Source of the DNA: AC-32 sp963788215 | GTDB lineage: Bacteria; Actinomycetota; Thermoleophilia; Gaiellales; Gaiellaceae | Assembly: GCA_963788215.1 (NCBI GenBank) | Contig: CAWBFX010000005.1 | Coordinates: 143,115-207,114 of the forward strand | Direction: 5' to 3' | Length of the DNA stretch: 64,000 nucleotides | Part shown: positions 52,555 through 62,003 of the stretch, one piece after another | Numbering within the stretch: the stretch's first letter is position 1 | How the letters are laid out: each line of letters starts with the position of its first letter | Program-made: the position numbers and the translations under genes | The notes under the pieces: model-generated | Told to the model about the DNA's origin: nothing | The model's database searches: none | What the model saw: only the letters and a program-made list of their open reading frames with translations

Positions 52555-53583
52555 ATGAGCATCGAGCAGGAGTCCGGGCCGTTCGGCGCCCGCGTCGGGG
52601 GCCACAAGTACGACAAGCTCGACGAGAGTCCCGGATCGACGCACAACCTCGTGATCGGCCTGGTCGAGCCCGGCTCGCGCGTGCTCGAGTTCGGCTGCGC
52701 GACCGGCTACATGTCGCAGGCGCTGCGCGACCGGCTCGGAGCGACCGTCGTCGGCGTCGAGCTCGACGCCGAGGCCGCGCGCCTCGCCGACGAGCGCGCC
52801 GACCGCGTCCTCGTCGGCGACGCGGAGATGCTCGACCTCGAGGCCGAGCTCGGGACCGAGCGCTTCGACGCGATCCTCTTCGCGGACGTGCTCGAGCACC
52901 TGCGCGACCCTGCCGCGCTCCTGAGGCGAGTGCGCCCGTTCGTCGCGGAGGGCGGCGTCGTGGTCGCCTCGATCCCGAACGTCGCGCACGCAGCGGTACG
53001 GCTCGCGCTCCTCGGCGGCTCTTTCCGGTATCGCGAGCAGGGCCTCCTCGACGAGACGCACCTCCGCTTCTTCACGCGCGAGGGCATCCAGGACCTGTTC
53101 GAGAGCTCCGGCTACCTGATCACCCAGTGGCTCCGCCGCCGGATCGACGTCGAGGACACCGAGATCGCCGTCCCGCGCTCGGTGCCGGAGGAGGCGCGGG
53201 CCTGGGCGACCGGCGACCCCGAGGCGACGACGTACCAGTTCGTCGTCTGCGCGGTCCCGTCCGAGACGGCTCCGCAGCTCCTTGCCTGGCGCACGAAGCT
53301 GGGCGAGGCGCGCGCCGAGCTCGAGCGGCTGCAGCCCCTCGCCGCGGAGACCGAGATCCTGCGGGCCGAGCTCGAAGAGCTCCGCCCGCTGCGCGGCGCG
53401 GCGCACGAGCTCGAGACCCTCCGGGGCGCGCACGAAGTCCTGCAGCGGCGGCTCGTCGCCGAGCGGGCCGCGTTCGCGGAAGGGATCGCCGCCGTCGAGG
53501 CCGGCGTCTACGGCTCGCGCTCCTGGCGCCTGACCGCACCGATGCGCTCCGGGATCAGGCTGCTGAAGAAACTCAAGCCGTGA
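52555..53583 (+). CDS. SAM methyltransferase with C-terminal coiled coil
   Basis: A 342-residue class I methyltransferase with motif I VLEFGCATGYMSQALRD, FDAILFADVLEHLRDPAALL and VVASIPNVAHAAVRLALL. Residues ~240-315 are a long coiled coil (LLAWRTKLGEARAELERLQ region), ending SRSWRLTAPMRSGIRLLKK, the same terminal theme as the upstream methyltransferase. The architecture recalls chain-terminating methyltransferases that measure polysaccharide length. ATG 52555 is used; the stop overlaps the next start. Confidence 0.87.
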   Translation: MSIEQESGPFGARVGGHKYDKLDESPGSTHNLVIGLVEPGSRVLEFGCATGYMSQALRDRLGATVVGVELDAEAARLADERADRVLVGDAEMLDLEAELGTERFDAILFADVLEHLRDPAALLRRVRPFVAEGGVVVASIPNVAHAAVRLALLGGSFRYREQGLLDETHLRFFTREGIQDLFESSGYLITQWLRRRIDVEDTEIAVPRSVPEEARAWATGDPEATTYQFVVCAVPSETAPQLLAWRTKLGEARAELERLQPLAAETEILRAELEELRPLRGAAHELETLRGAHEVLQRRLVAERAAFAEGIAAVEAGVYGSRSWRLTAPMRSGIRLLKKLKP

Positions 53584-55556
53584 GCGAGATCGCGCTCCCG
53601 CAGGTCGAGGAGCCCCTCGTCTCCGTCGTGATGGTGCTGTACGGCGGGTGGAAGCTTGCCGTCCGCGCTCTCGACGCGCTCGCCACCAACACCGACCCCG
53701 TCTTCGAGCTGATCCTGGTCGACAACGCCTCTCCGGACGACTCGCTCGCCCAGGTCGAGGAGCGCGTCGCCGGCGCGACCATCATCCGGAACGAGGCCAA
53801 CCTCGGCTTCGGCGGCGCCTCAAACCAGGGCGCGAAGTTGGCCCGGGGGCGCTACCTCTGCCTGCTGAACAGCGACGCGCTCGTCGAGCCGGGCTGGCTG
53901 CCGCCGCTCCTCGAGACCCTCGCCGAGGACGGCGTCGGCGCGGCCGTCCCGATGTACCTGAACGAAGACGGCTCCCTGCAGGAGGCGGGCTCGGTGATCG
54001 ACTCGATCGGCCACCCGCACGCGGTCGGCCGCGGCGCCTCCGCCGGCGAGTTCCAGTACCGCTTCCGGCGAGAGGTCGACTTCGCCTCGGCTGCCTGCAT
54101 GCTCGTCCCGGCCGATCTCTTCCTCGAGCTCGGCGGCTTCGACGAGCGCTACTACCCCGGCTACTTCGAAGACACCGACCTCTGCTTCCGGCTGCGCGAG
54201 CGCGGGCTGAGGACGATCTACGAGCCGCGTTCCCGGGTCGTGCACGTGCTCCACGGCTCCGGCGATCCCGAGCGGGCGCGCCTGCTGATGGAGAGCCATC
54301 GCGACGTGTTCGTCGAGCGCTGGGGCGAGCGGCTGGCCCAGCGGCCGCGGCTGGTCGAGGTCGCGCAGGAGCCGCGGCAGATGCTCGCCGCCCGCGACGC
54401 CGATGCACTCGACCGCATCCTGGTGATCGACGACCGCGTGCCGTTCACAGACCGAGGCTCGGGCGACCCGCGCATGGCGACCCTGCTCCGCGAGCTCGCG
54501 GCGCTCTGGCCGTCGGCACGGATCACGTTCCTCGCCGAGAGCGGCCGCGACGCGGAGCGCTACGCCGAGCCGCTGCTACGACAGGGGATCGAGGTCGTGT
54601 GCCCCCCGGTCGACTGGAAGCGCTGGTTCGACGAGCGCCGCTTCCACTACGGGACGGTGATCGTCAGCCGCCACCAGAACCTGGCCCGGTTCGGCGGGCA
54701 CCTCCAGCAGACCCAGCCGCAGGCCCTCCGCATCTTCGACACGGAAGCGTTCACGTTCCGCAGGCTCGACCGCCAGGCCGAGCTCCTACCTCCCGGCCGG
54801 GAGCGGGAGGCGGTCAAGCGCGAGGCGCTTGTCGCCCGCGAGGCCGAGCTCCGGGCCGTGCAGGAGTCGGATGTCGTCTTCTGCGTCTCCGCGGAAGAAG
54901 CCGACTACGTCGCGCAGATCGCGCCTGGGAAGCCGGCGTTCGTGCTCACCTCGGTCGTCGAGCCGCTGGAGAGCCCGCCGGGGTTCGACGAGCGCTCGGA
55001 CCTGGTCTTCTTCGGCGGCTTCCTGGCCGGCGCCGCCTCGCCGAACACGGACGCGCTCCTCTTCCTCGTCCACTCGGTGCTGCCGCTCCTCTGGGAGGAG
55101 AACCCGGACATCCGGCTGACGGTGATCGGCGCGGACCTCAGCGACGAGCTTCGCGCGCTCGATGGCCCGCGCATCCGGATGGTCGGCTACGTCGAAGACC
55201 CCGTTCCGTGGCTCTCGCGGGCACGGCTGCACGTCAACCCGATGCGTTTTGGCTCCGGAGTGAAGCTGAAGTTCCTCGACTCGCTCGCGGCCGGGCTGCC
55301 GTTCGTTACCACCGCGGTCGGCGCCGAGGGCCTGCCGCTCGGAGACGTCCGCCGCGCGCTCGTCGCCGAGGACCCCGCCGGCCTCGTGCGCCGGATCCTG
55401 AGCCTCTACGAGGACCAAGCGGAGTGGGAGCGCGTGCAGGCGCACCTGCTCGAGGTCGCGCGCACGCGTTACGACCGGGCCAGCTTCCAGCGCACGCTGA
55501 TCGAGGCGATGTCGTGCGTCGGCATCGCCCCGCCGGCCGGGGCGGTCCGCGCATGA
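53580..55556 (+). CDS. Bifunctional GT2-GT4 glycosyltransferase
   Basis: A 658-residue two-domain enzyme. The N-terminal GT2 domain (~10-285) has SVVMVLYGGW, LILVDNASPDDSL, LGFGGASNQGAKLARG, LLNSDALVEPGW and ELGGFDERYYPGYFEDTDLCFR. The C-terminal domain (~290-655) is GT4-like, with VVFFGGFLAGAASPNTDALLF-type start (LVFFGGFLAG) and NPMRFGSGVKLKFLDSLAAGLPFV. Two activities in one chain suggest it adds two consecutive sugars. GTG 53580 and the stop both overlap neighbours by 4 bases. Confidence 0.88.
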   Translation: MSEIALPQVEEPLVSVVMVLYGGWKLAVRALDALATNTDPVFELILVDNASPDDSLAQVEERVAGATIIRNEANLGFGGASNQGAKLARGRYLCLLNSDALVEPGWLPPLLETLAEDGVGAAVPMYLNEDGSLQEAGSVIDSIGHPHAVGRGASAGEFQYRFRREVDFASAACMLVPADLFLELGGFDERYYPGYFEDTDLCFRLRERGLRTIYEPRSRVVHVLHGSGDPERARLLMESHRDVFVERWGERLAQRPRLVEVAQEPRQMLAARDADALDRILVIDDRVPFTDRGSGDPRMATLLRELAALWPSARITFLAESGRDAERYAEPLLRQGIEVVCPPVDWKRWFDERRFHYGTVIVSRHQNLARFGGHLQQTQPQALRIFDTEAFTFRRLDRQAELLPPGREREAVKREALVAREAELRAVQESDVVFCVSAEEADYVAQIAPGKPAFVLTSVVEPLESPPGFDERSDLVFFGGFLAGAASPNTDALLFLVHSVLPLLWEENPDIRLTVIGADLSDELRALDGPRIRMVGYVEDPVPWLSRARLHVNPMRFGSGVKLKFLDSLAAGLPFVTTAVGAEGLPLGDVRRALVAEDPAGLVRRILSLYEDQAEWERVQAHLLEVARTRYDRASFQRTLIEAMSCVGIAPPAGAVRA

Positions 55557-56437
55557 GCCGCTTTCGCCTGCGGCGCTCGCAACAACCCGAGGCGGCGGGT
55601 CAGTACGAGTGGTCCGAGCTGAAGGAGCGAAAGCGACGGCTGTCCGAGGAATACGTGCGCACGTCGGGTGAGCGACTCGCCTCGCCGGTCGATCCCATGC
55701 CCGGCCACCTCGACGCCGCCTTCGTCGACTGGATCCGCCACCAGGCGGAGGCGGAGCCCTACTGGTTCCAGAAGATCGAGCTCTTCCCCGGCTACTACTC
55801 GCCCGGCTGGAGCGACCCCATCGAGAGGAAGCTCCCCTACTTCGGGCTGCCGGAAGACCTGAGCGGGATGCGCGTGCTCGACATCGGCTGCGCCGAGGGC
55901 TTCTTCTCGTTCGAGGCCGAGCGCCGCGGCGCGCGCGAGGTGATCGGGATCGACTCGTTCCCCGACTCGATCCGCCGCTTCAACATCGTCAAGGCCGCGC
56001 GCCAGTCGAACGCGAGCGCCTTCCTGCTCAACGTCTACGACCTCGAGCCGAAGCGGCTCGGCACCTTCGATCTCGTCCTCTTCTACGGGGTCCTCTACCA
56101 CCTGAAGCATCCGCAGCTGGCGTTCGAGCGCATTCGGAGCATCTGTGCGGGGACGCTGCTCTTCCAGACGTTCGCGCTCGACGATCCCGGCCTGCAGGAC
56201 GTCCCCCTCGCCCGCTTCTACCCGCACGGAATGATGTCGGGCGGCGAGGGCGAGCACTTCGATCCGACGGTGTTCTGGCTCTTCAACGAGCTCTGCTGCG
56301 TGGGGATGCTCGACCACGTCGGCTTCGAAGAGCTCGAGGTGATCTCGCGCAACCCGCATCCTTTCGTGATGCGCGCGCGCAGCCCCGAAGTCTCGCCCGG
56401 AATGGCGCCCGACCAGGCGGAGGCGCCCTGGTCCTAG
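55553..56437 (+). CDS. Methyltransferase, CmoB-like fold (DUF1698 type)
   Basis: A 294-residue class I methyltransferase. The N-terminal region YWFQKIELFPGYYSPGWSD resembles the CmoB/DUF1698 substrate-binding part, followed by motif I VLDIGCAEGFFSFEAERRGA, EVIGIDSFPDSI and LVLFYGVLYHLKHPQLAFE. In this cluster it more likely modifies a sugar or lipid carrier than tRNA. It is the last gene of the plus-strand operon. Confidence 0.85.
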   Translation: MSRFRLRRSQQPEAAGQYEWSELKERKRRLSEEYVRTSGERLASPVDPMPGHLDAAFVDWIRHQAEAEPYWFQKIELFPGYYSPGWSDPIERKLPYFGLPEDLSGMRVLDIGCAEGFFSFEAERRGAREVIGIDSFPDSIRRFNIVKAARQSNASAFLLNVYDLEPKRLGTFDLVLFYGVLYHLKHPQLAFERIRSICAGTLLFQTFALDDPGLQDVPLARFYPHGMMSGGEGEHFDPTVFWLFNELCCVGMLDHVGFEELEVISRNPHPFVMRARSPEVSPGMAPDQAEAPWS

Positions 56438-58555
56438 GGCAAGCCGAACGACGCCTGGACGCCGAGCGTCCGCGTGTCGGGCAGGCCGTACTGCGATGGC
56501 ACGAAGGTCGGATCGACGGTCAGGTCCACACGGAACGGCCCGCGCCGTAGGGGCAGCCTGAACAGATGGCGCGTACCGTTCTCGAGCGTCCAGCGCTGCG
56601 TTTCCGAGGCCGAGCCCGGGCGTAGTCCTCGGACCTCGACCGTGACGTGCGCCGGGGGCGGTCCGGAGAGCGGCCCCCGCCAGACGACGACGTCGAGCAT
56701 CTTCCCGTGCTTGCTGCGGAAGTTCGTGTATGTCGCGGACGGCCCCGTCCAGGCGTCGGGCTGCAGCCCGGATGTAACCGAGGCAAGGCCCAGCGGCCCC
56801 CTCGTCCGGTAGAGCGAGAGGAAACCGCCACGGGCGATCCGCTCGCCGTCGACGGCGACGTTCGAAGCCGCGACGACGTAGCGCGGGTCGGCGTCGGGTG
56901 AACCGGCCGGGAGCTCAGGCCGGATCCGTCCGGTCGTCGGGTTGAGCGGCGCGTTGACATCCGGGATCGACGCGGCCGGCGCCGTCACACCGAAGACGCG
57001 GCGCAGGCTGCGGTTCCAGAACTCCGTCTGCCAGAGGATGTGCGGATCAGGGTCGATGTCGGTCGTGTAGAGGAACTCGACGCGCTTGTCGGGACCCACG
57101 ACGTGGTCGATCCAGCTCGGATCGCCGGCGCCCGCGAGGTGGGTCGACCTCGCGGTGTACGTCTCCTTCGCCCAGACGCTGCCCGAAGAGACGACCAGAA
57201 ACGCGCCCACGGCGATCGGGACCGCCCAGGCCGCAACCGTCCGCGGGACCGTCGCGAACAGGATCGCAGCACAGATCGCGCCGATTCCGATCAGCGTCCG
57301 CGCTTCGGAGACGCCGCCGTTGAGACCCTCGCTGAGGCGAAGGAAAGGCACGAGACCGAAGGTGTCGTTCAGGGCGGAGACGTTGAAAAAGCTCTCGAAC
57401 GGAAGCGTGATCAAGAGCCCAACGGAAATCGCCACACCCGACGGAGACGAGCCCCGGTGGACGCGGCATCCCGCGTGCGAGCCAGATCACCAGGGCAAGC
57501 AGCAGCAACGGCTCCAGGTAGAGCATGTTGCGCTCCTCGACCCGTAACGTGAAGCGCGAGGCGAATGCGGCCACCTGGAGGAGGATCAGCGGGATCGCCG
57601 CCAGCGCGACCGCGAGGTAGGCGCGCTCGGCAGCCGTCGCCTGCCACCTCGCCCGGAAGAGCCCGAGCAACACGATCAGGGCGCAGGCTGGGATGACGCC
57701 GACCGCCAGGGCCAGCTCGCCGGCGTGGTAGACCGCCCAGCGCAGGACATCGCGGATCGAGTAGTGCGCCTTGGCCGTTCCCGCATACGCGCGTAGCCCA
57801 CTCGAAAGAGACTGGTTCTCCGCAACCTTGAGGAGCGCGTACGCGAACACTCCCGCGGCGAGCAGGCCGAGGGCGAGCCAGTAACGCCGCAGCTCGTGCC
57901 AGGCGGCTCGCCGCGAACGCGCGACCGCTCCGGCCGAGACGTCGAGCGCAAGCTTGATCAGGATCCCCACGAGCAGCACGAGAATGAGCACGAGCGCCTG
58001 GTAGCGGATCGAGCAGGCGAGGCCGATGGCGACGAGCACCAGCACCTGCCGGAGCAGCGTCGGCTGCTCGAGGACGAGAGCGATCAGGAAGAGGGCGAAC
58101 AGGAAGAGAGGCAGGGCAGCGTTCTCCGTCATGAGCACGCCCGTGTACCCGAAGACCGGCAGCGCCAGGAAGAGCGCCGTCCCGAGCACCGCGTACCAGC
58201 CGCCCGCCAGGCGCCGGGCCCAGAACCAGAACGGCACAGCCGCGGCGGTCATCATCACGACGTTGATCGACTTCGCGGCCTGGTAGGTCGTGTGCATCGA
58301 GCCCGCGCGCCAGGCCGGTGAGATCAACGCCGGGTAGAGGCTGAAGATCGGCGACGGCTGCCCGCGGAAGAGAAAGTGCCCGCCCGCGGCGAAGCTCTTC
58401 GCCATCTCGCTGTACTCGAGCTCGTCCGGTTGGATCCACGGCGCGGCCATGTCGCGGACGAGCAGCAGCCGCGCGATCAGCGCGACCCCGATGATGATCC
58501 CGGCGGTGAGCGACGCCGTCAGCCAGCGGCGCTCCGCGAGCGTGTGGGAGCTCAG
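56434..58555 (-). CDS. GT39/ArnT-like membrane glycosyltransferase, frameshifted, putative CTG start
   Basis: About 706 residues after correcting a +1 indel near 57436. The first part has DELEYSEMAKSFAAGGHF, the acidic first-loop motif of polyprenyl-phosphate-sugar transferases (GT-C), and about ten helices. The second frame adds further helices and a ~230-residue C-terminal beta domain (ETYTARSTHLAGAGDPSWID ... LRRGPFRVDLTVDPTF). The first ATG (58450) lacks helix 1; the open frame continues to CTG 58555, overlapping the upstream stop as CTGA and restoring helix LTAGIIIGVALIARLLL. It would act outside the membrane. Confidence 0.82.
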
Positions 58556-58926
58556 CGCTCTATGGGCTCGGGTGGCGACTCGGTCGTCTCCTTGAGCTGT
58601 TGCTCCAGAAGCGCCAGCCGCTGGGCAAGCGCCAGATTCCGCTCCGAGAGCTCCGAGATCACGGTCGAGTAATGGAGCAGAACGACGAGGATGAAGAACG
58701 ACGCGACCACGAAGAGTGCCGACGGCGGGTACGCGATCCCGACCAGGTCGGAGAAGCGGCCGAGCGCGCCGCGCCAGAGCGCGAAGAACAGAATCACGCC
58801 GCCGGTGGCGAGCCAGAGGAGCGCGTACCGCTCCTGCAGGCGGCGGCTGCGAATCAGCTCGAAGATGACGGCGAGCAGGATGATTGCTGCGATCGCGGCG
58901 ACGATCGAGACGCGAAGAGGGGTCAT
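58552..58926 (-). CDS. DUF2304 membrane protein
   Basis: A 124-residue protein with three helices (~5-25, 38-55, 70-92), RRLQERYALLWLATGGVILFF between the first two, and a C-terminal coiled coil (ISELSERNLALAQRLALLEQQ). This matches DUF2304, found beside GT2 polyprenyl-phosphate glycosyltransferases. It probably helps the upstream GT2 or the downstream GT39-like enzyme. ATGA overlaps the GT2 stop. Confidence 0.85.
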   Translation of the reverse strand: MTPLRVSIVAAIAAIILLAVIFELIRSRRLQERYALLWLATGGVILFFALWRGALGRFSDLVGIAYPPSALFVVASFFILVVLLHYSTVISELSERNLALAQRLALLEQQLKETTESPPEPIER

Positions 58927-59687
58927 CAGTCCTCCAGAGCGGGGTAGCGGCGGAACACGCTCACGAACAGCGCGAGCGAGACCTTGATCATGTAGTACAG
59001 CGACCGCAGGGCGGTGATCGAGGAGCGGCCCGTCTCGCGGGTGCGCATCGTCACCGGCACCTCGAGCAGCCGCAGCTTGTGCCGCGCGACGAGCACGTTG
59101 GCCTCGGCCTCCGGGTAGTCGTGCGGGTAGTTGCCGGCGAAGAGGAGGATGCCGCGGCGGTTGACCGCCCGGAAGCCCGAGGTCGGGTCGGTCATGCGGC
59201 GGCGGATGAGCAGTGTGACGACTGCGGAGAGCAGCAGGATCCCGAGCCGGCGGGCCAGCGGCGGCCGGTAGCGGCGCTCACCGCAGAAACGGCTGCCGAT
59301 CACCATGTCGACCTCGTCGCGGAGGATCGGAGCGAGGAGGCGGTCGAGGTCGCCCGGATCGTGCTGCCCGTCGCCGTCGATCTGGACGGCGATCTCGTAG
59401 CCGTGGTTGCGCGCGTACTGGTAGCCGGTCTGGACGGCGGCGCCGATGCCGAGGTTGTACGGGAGGCTCACGACCCGCGCGCCGGCCCGCTCCGCCTCGT
59501 AGGCGGTGCGGTCGGTCGAGCCGTCGTCGATGACGAGGATCTCGAACCCGGGATCGGCGGCGCGGATCTCACGCACGACGCGCGCGATCGAGGCCTCTTC
59601 GTTGAGGGCCGGAAGGATGGCCAGCCGGGACTTCGTCGCGACTCGCCCGGCCTTGGCCTCGGAAAGCGTCTCCGCGACTACGCTCAC
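58926..59687 (-). CDS. GT2 glycosyltransferase (polyprenyl-phosphate sugar synthase type)
   Basis: A 253-residue GT2 enzyme with LAILPALNEEASI, LVIDDGSTDRT and DGDGQHDPGDLDRLL. It carries YEIAVQIDGDG and a DPTSGFRAVNRRG acceptor motif typical of DPM1/GtrB-like enzymes. The pair with DUF2304 and a GT39-like transferase makes a standard module: charge a polyprenyl-phosphate with a sugar, then transfer it outside the membrane. GTG 59687 is the start. Confidence 0.9.
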   Translation of the reverse strand: MSVVAETLSEAKAGRVATKSRLAILPALNEEASIARVVREIRAADPGFEILVIDDGSTDRTAYEAERAGARVVSLPYNLGIGAAVQTGYQYARNHGYEIAVQIDGDGQHDPGDLDRLLAPILRDEVDMVIGSRFCGERRYRPPLARRLGILLLSAVVTLLIRRRMTDPTSGFRAVNRRGILLFAGNYPHDYPEAEANVLVARHKLRLLEVPVTMRTRETGRSSITALRSLYYMIKVSLALFVSVFRRYPALED

Positions 59688-59754
59688 AGGCCTCGATTCT
59701 ACTGGCGGCTTCTTCCGGCTTCTTAGCGGTCTGTAAACCTTCTGTTCGCCTCCT

Positions 59755-60891
59755 GTGCGCGTCTGCCTCGTCTTCGACTGCCTTTACCCCTACACCGTCG
59801 GCGGGGGAGAGCGCTGGTACCGCGCGCTCGCCGAGGGCCTGGCGCGCCGCGAGCAGGACGTGACGTACCTGACGCGGCTGCAGTGGGACCCGGCCGCCGG
59901 CGCGGACGTGCCCGGCGTCGACATCGTCGCCGTGACGCCTGCGATGGACCTCTACGTCGAGGGACGGCGCAGCATCTCCGTGCAGGTCCGCTTCGGGATC
60001 GGGGTCTTCCGGCACTTGCTCCGTCACGGCCGCTCGTACGACGTCGTCCAGACGCCGGGGCTCCACGTCTCGCTGCTAGCGGTGCTCGCGGCTCGCTGCT
60101 TCCGCCGCTTCGAGCTCGTCGTCGACTGGTGGGAGGTCTGGACCCGCGAGTACTGGAGCGAGTACCTGGGCGGCCTCGCCGGACGAATCGGCTGGCTGGG
60201 CCAGCGGCTGATGGCGCGGAGCCGGCACCGCGCGCTCTGCTTCTCTCGTCTGCACGCGCAGCGGCTCGAGGAGCTCGGCCATCGCGGTGAGATCACGATC
60301 GTGGAAGGGCTCTCGGTGCTGCCGGCGGAGCCGGTGGAGCCGCTGCCCGCAGAGCCGCTCGTCGTCTTCGCGGGGAGGCACATCCCGGAGAAGCAGGCGC
60401 CGGCGATCGTGCCCGCGGTCGCTCTGGCGCGCGAGCGCATTCCTGCCCTGCGCGCGGAGATCTTCGGCGACGGCCCCGACCGCGACGAGGTGCTCCGTCT
60501 GATCGACGAGCAGAGCCTCGACGGAGCGGTCGCGGCGCCCGGCTTCGCGGCCTCCGAGACGGTGCGCGAGACGATGCGGCGCGCGCTCTGCCACCTCTTC
60601 CCGTCGCGGCGCGAGGGCTACGGGCTCGTCGTGGTCGAGGCCGCGTCGCTCGGCGTGCCCACGGTGGCGGTGCGGAGCCCGGACAACGCGGCGCTCGAGC
60701 TCGTCGAGGACGGCGTCAACGGCTTCGTCGCCGACTCGGCCGAGCCGGCAGCGCTCGCGGACGCGATCGTGCGCGTGGACGAGGCCGGCCCGGAGCTGCG
60801 GCGCTCGACGGCGGAGTGGTTCCGGCAAAACCGCGAGCGGCTCTCGCTGGAGACCTCGCTCGACACCGTCCTGCAGGTCTACCGGCGGTAG
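59755..60891 (+). CDS. GT4 glycosyltransferase
   Basis: A 378-residue family 4 enzyme. It has CLVFDCLYPYTVGGGERWY at the start (glycine-rich acceptor loop), VDWWEVWTREYW, LVVFAGRHIPEKQAPAIV and the donor motif FPSRREGYGLVVVEAASLG. Tyr replaces the usual Phe of EGFG, within family variation. It is divergent from the GT2 module with a 67-base gap that must hold both promoters. GTG 59755. Confidence 0.9.
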   Translation: MRVCLVFDCLYPYTVGGGERWYRALAEGLARREQDVTYLTRLQWDPAAGADVPGVDIVAVTPAMDLYVEGRRSISVQVRFGIGVFRHLLRHGRSYDVVQTPGLHVSLLAVLAARCFRRFELVVDWWEVWTREYWSEYLGGLAGRIGWLGQRLMARSRHRALCFSRLHAQRLEELGHRGEITIVEGLSVLPAEPVEPLPAEPLVVFAGRHIPEKQAPAIVPAVALARERIPALRAEIFGDGPDRDEVLRLIDEQSLDGAVAAPGFAASETVRETMRRALCHLFPSRREGYGLVVVEAASLGVPTVAVRSPDNAALELVEDGVNGFVADSAEPAALADAIVRVDEAGPELRRSTAEWFRQNRERLSLETSLDTVLQVYRR

Positions 60892-60893
60892 CG

Positions 60894-62003
60894 GTGCACG
60901 TCGGCCTGAACGCGCTCCACCTCGTCCCCGGTGAGACCGGGGGCGGCGAGACCTACCTGCGCCGGCTCGCGCCTGCCCTGCTTCAAGAGGGGTTGCGCCT
61001 GACGGTCTTCGCCGGCCGCGAGGCGTACCCGTCGCTCGCGGCGGAGCTCGAAGGCGCCGAGGTCGTGCGCGTGCCGGTGACCGCGCGGAGCCGGGTCCGA
61101 CGCGTGCTCGCCGAGCAGACGCTCCTGCCGGCGGCGGCGCGCAGGGCCGGCATCGACCTCCTGCACAACACGCTCAACACCGCGCCGGCGATCGCGGGCC
61201 TGCCTCAGGTGACGACGATCCACGACGTGATCTACAAGCGCTTCCCGGAGACGGCGGGACTGCTCAACGTCGGCGTCGCGGTGCTCGTCCCGCTCGCCGC
61301 GCGGCGCTCGACACGCGTACTCACGGACTCGGAGGCTTCCAGGGACGACATCGTCCGCTTCCTCGGCGTGGCGGCTGACCGCGTCGACGTCGTCCCGCTC
61401 GGCCCCGGGATCCCCGTGCCTGCCGAGCCCGTCCCCGAAGCGGAGCTGCGGCAGCAGCTGGGCCTCGGCGACGCGCCGCTCGTACTCACGGTCGCGGCCA
61501 AGCGGCCGCACAAGAACCTCGCGCGCCTGATCGATGCCGCCGGCCGCCTCCCCGAGGACGTGATCCTCGTCGTGCCGGGCTTCGAGACGCAGTTCGAGGA
61601 CGAGCTTCGGCGCGGAGCGGGCGAGCGCGTGCGCTTCCTGGGCTGGGTGGACGACCGCACGCTCGACGGCCTCTACCGCGCGGCCACGTGTTTCGTCCTC
61701 CCGTCGCTCGCCGAGGGCTTCGGCCTCCCGGTGCTCGAGGCGATGCTGCGCGGGACGCCCGTCGCCTGCTCGCGGATCAGCGCTCTCCCGGAGGTCGCGG
61801 GCGAAGCGGCCGTCTACTTCGACCCGCTCGACACCGGCGAGATCGCGGCGGCCGTCGAGCGCCTCCTCGGAGACGAGCAGCTCAGGCAGCGCTTGCGCGA
61901 AGCCGGGCTGAAGCAGGCCGAGAAGTTCAGCTGGGAGGCGTCCGCCGCCGCGACGGTCGCGAGCTACGAGCGGGCGCTTGCCGGCTCGAGCACGCGCTCG
62001 TAG
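60894..62003 (+). CDS. GT4 glycosyltransferase
   Basis: A 369-residue family 4 enzyme (VGLNALHLVPGETGGGETYLR; VLTVAAKRPHKNLARLID; LPSLAEGFGLPVLEAMLRG). It starts 2 bases after the previous gene and is probably co-transcribed with it. The last 40 bases overlap the convergent GT4 gene tail to tail. Its closest relatives in the window are the 46426 and 47513 enzymes, judging from the RKN/HKN donor motif. Confidence 0.9.
   Translation: MHVGLNALHLVPGETGGGETYLRRLAPALLQEGLRLTVFAGREAYPSLAAELEGAEVVRVPVTARSRVRRVLAEQTLLPAAARRAGIDLLHNTLNTAPAIAGLPQVTTIHDVIYKRFPETAGLLNVGVAVLVPLAARRSTRVLTDSEASRDDIVRFLGVAADRVDVVPLGPGIPVPAEPVPEAELRQQLGLGDAPLVLTVAAKRPHKNLARLIDAAGRLPEDVILVVPGFETQFEDELRRGAGERVRFLGWVDDRTLDGLYRAATCFVLPSLAEGFGLPVLEAMLRGTPVACSRISALPEVAGEAAVYFDPLDTGEIAAAVERLLGDEQLRQRLREAGLKQAEKFSWEASAAATVASYERALAGSSTRS

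Noticed and set aside
4430..57440. Programmed +1 frameshifting as the cause of the many split genes
   Set aside because: The sites share no slippery motif or stop codon context, affect unrelated families and sit at arbitrary points within domains, so sequencing indels are a simpler explanation.
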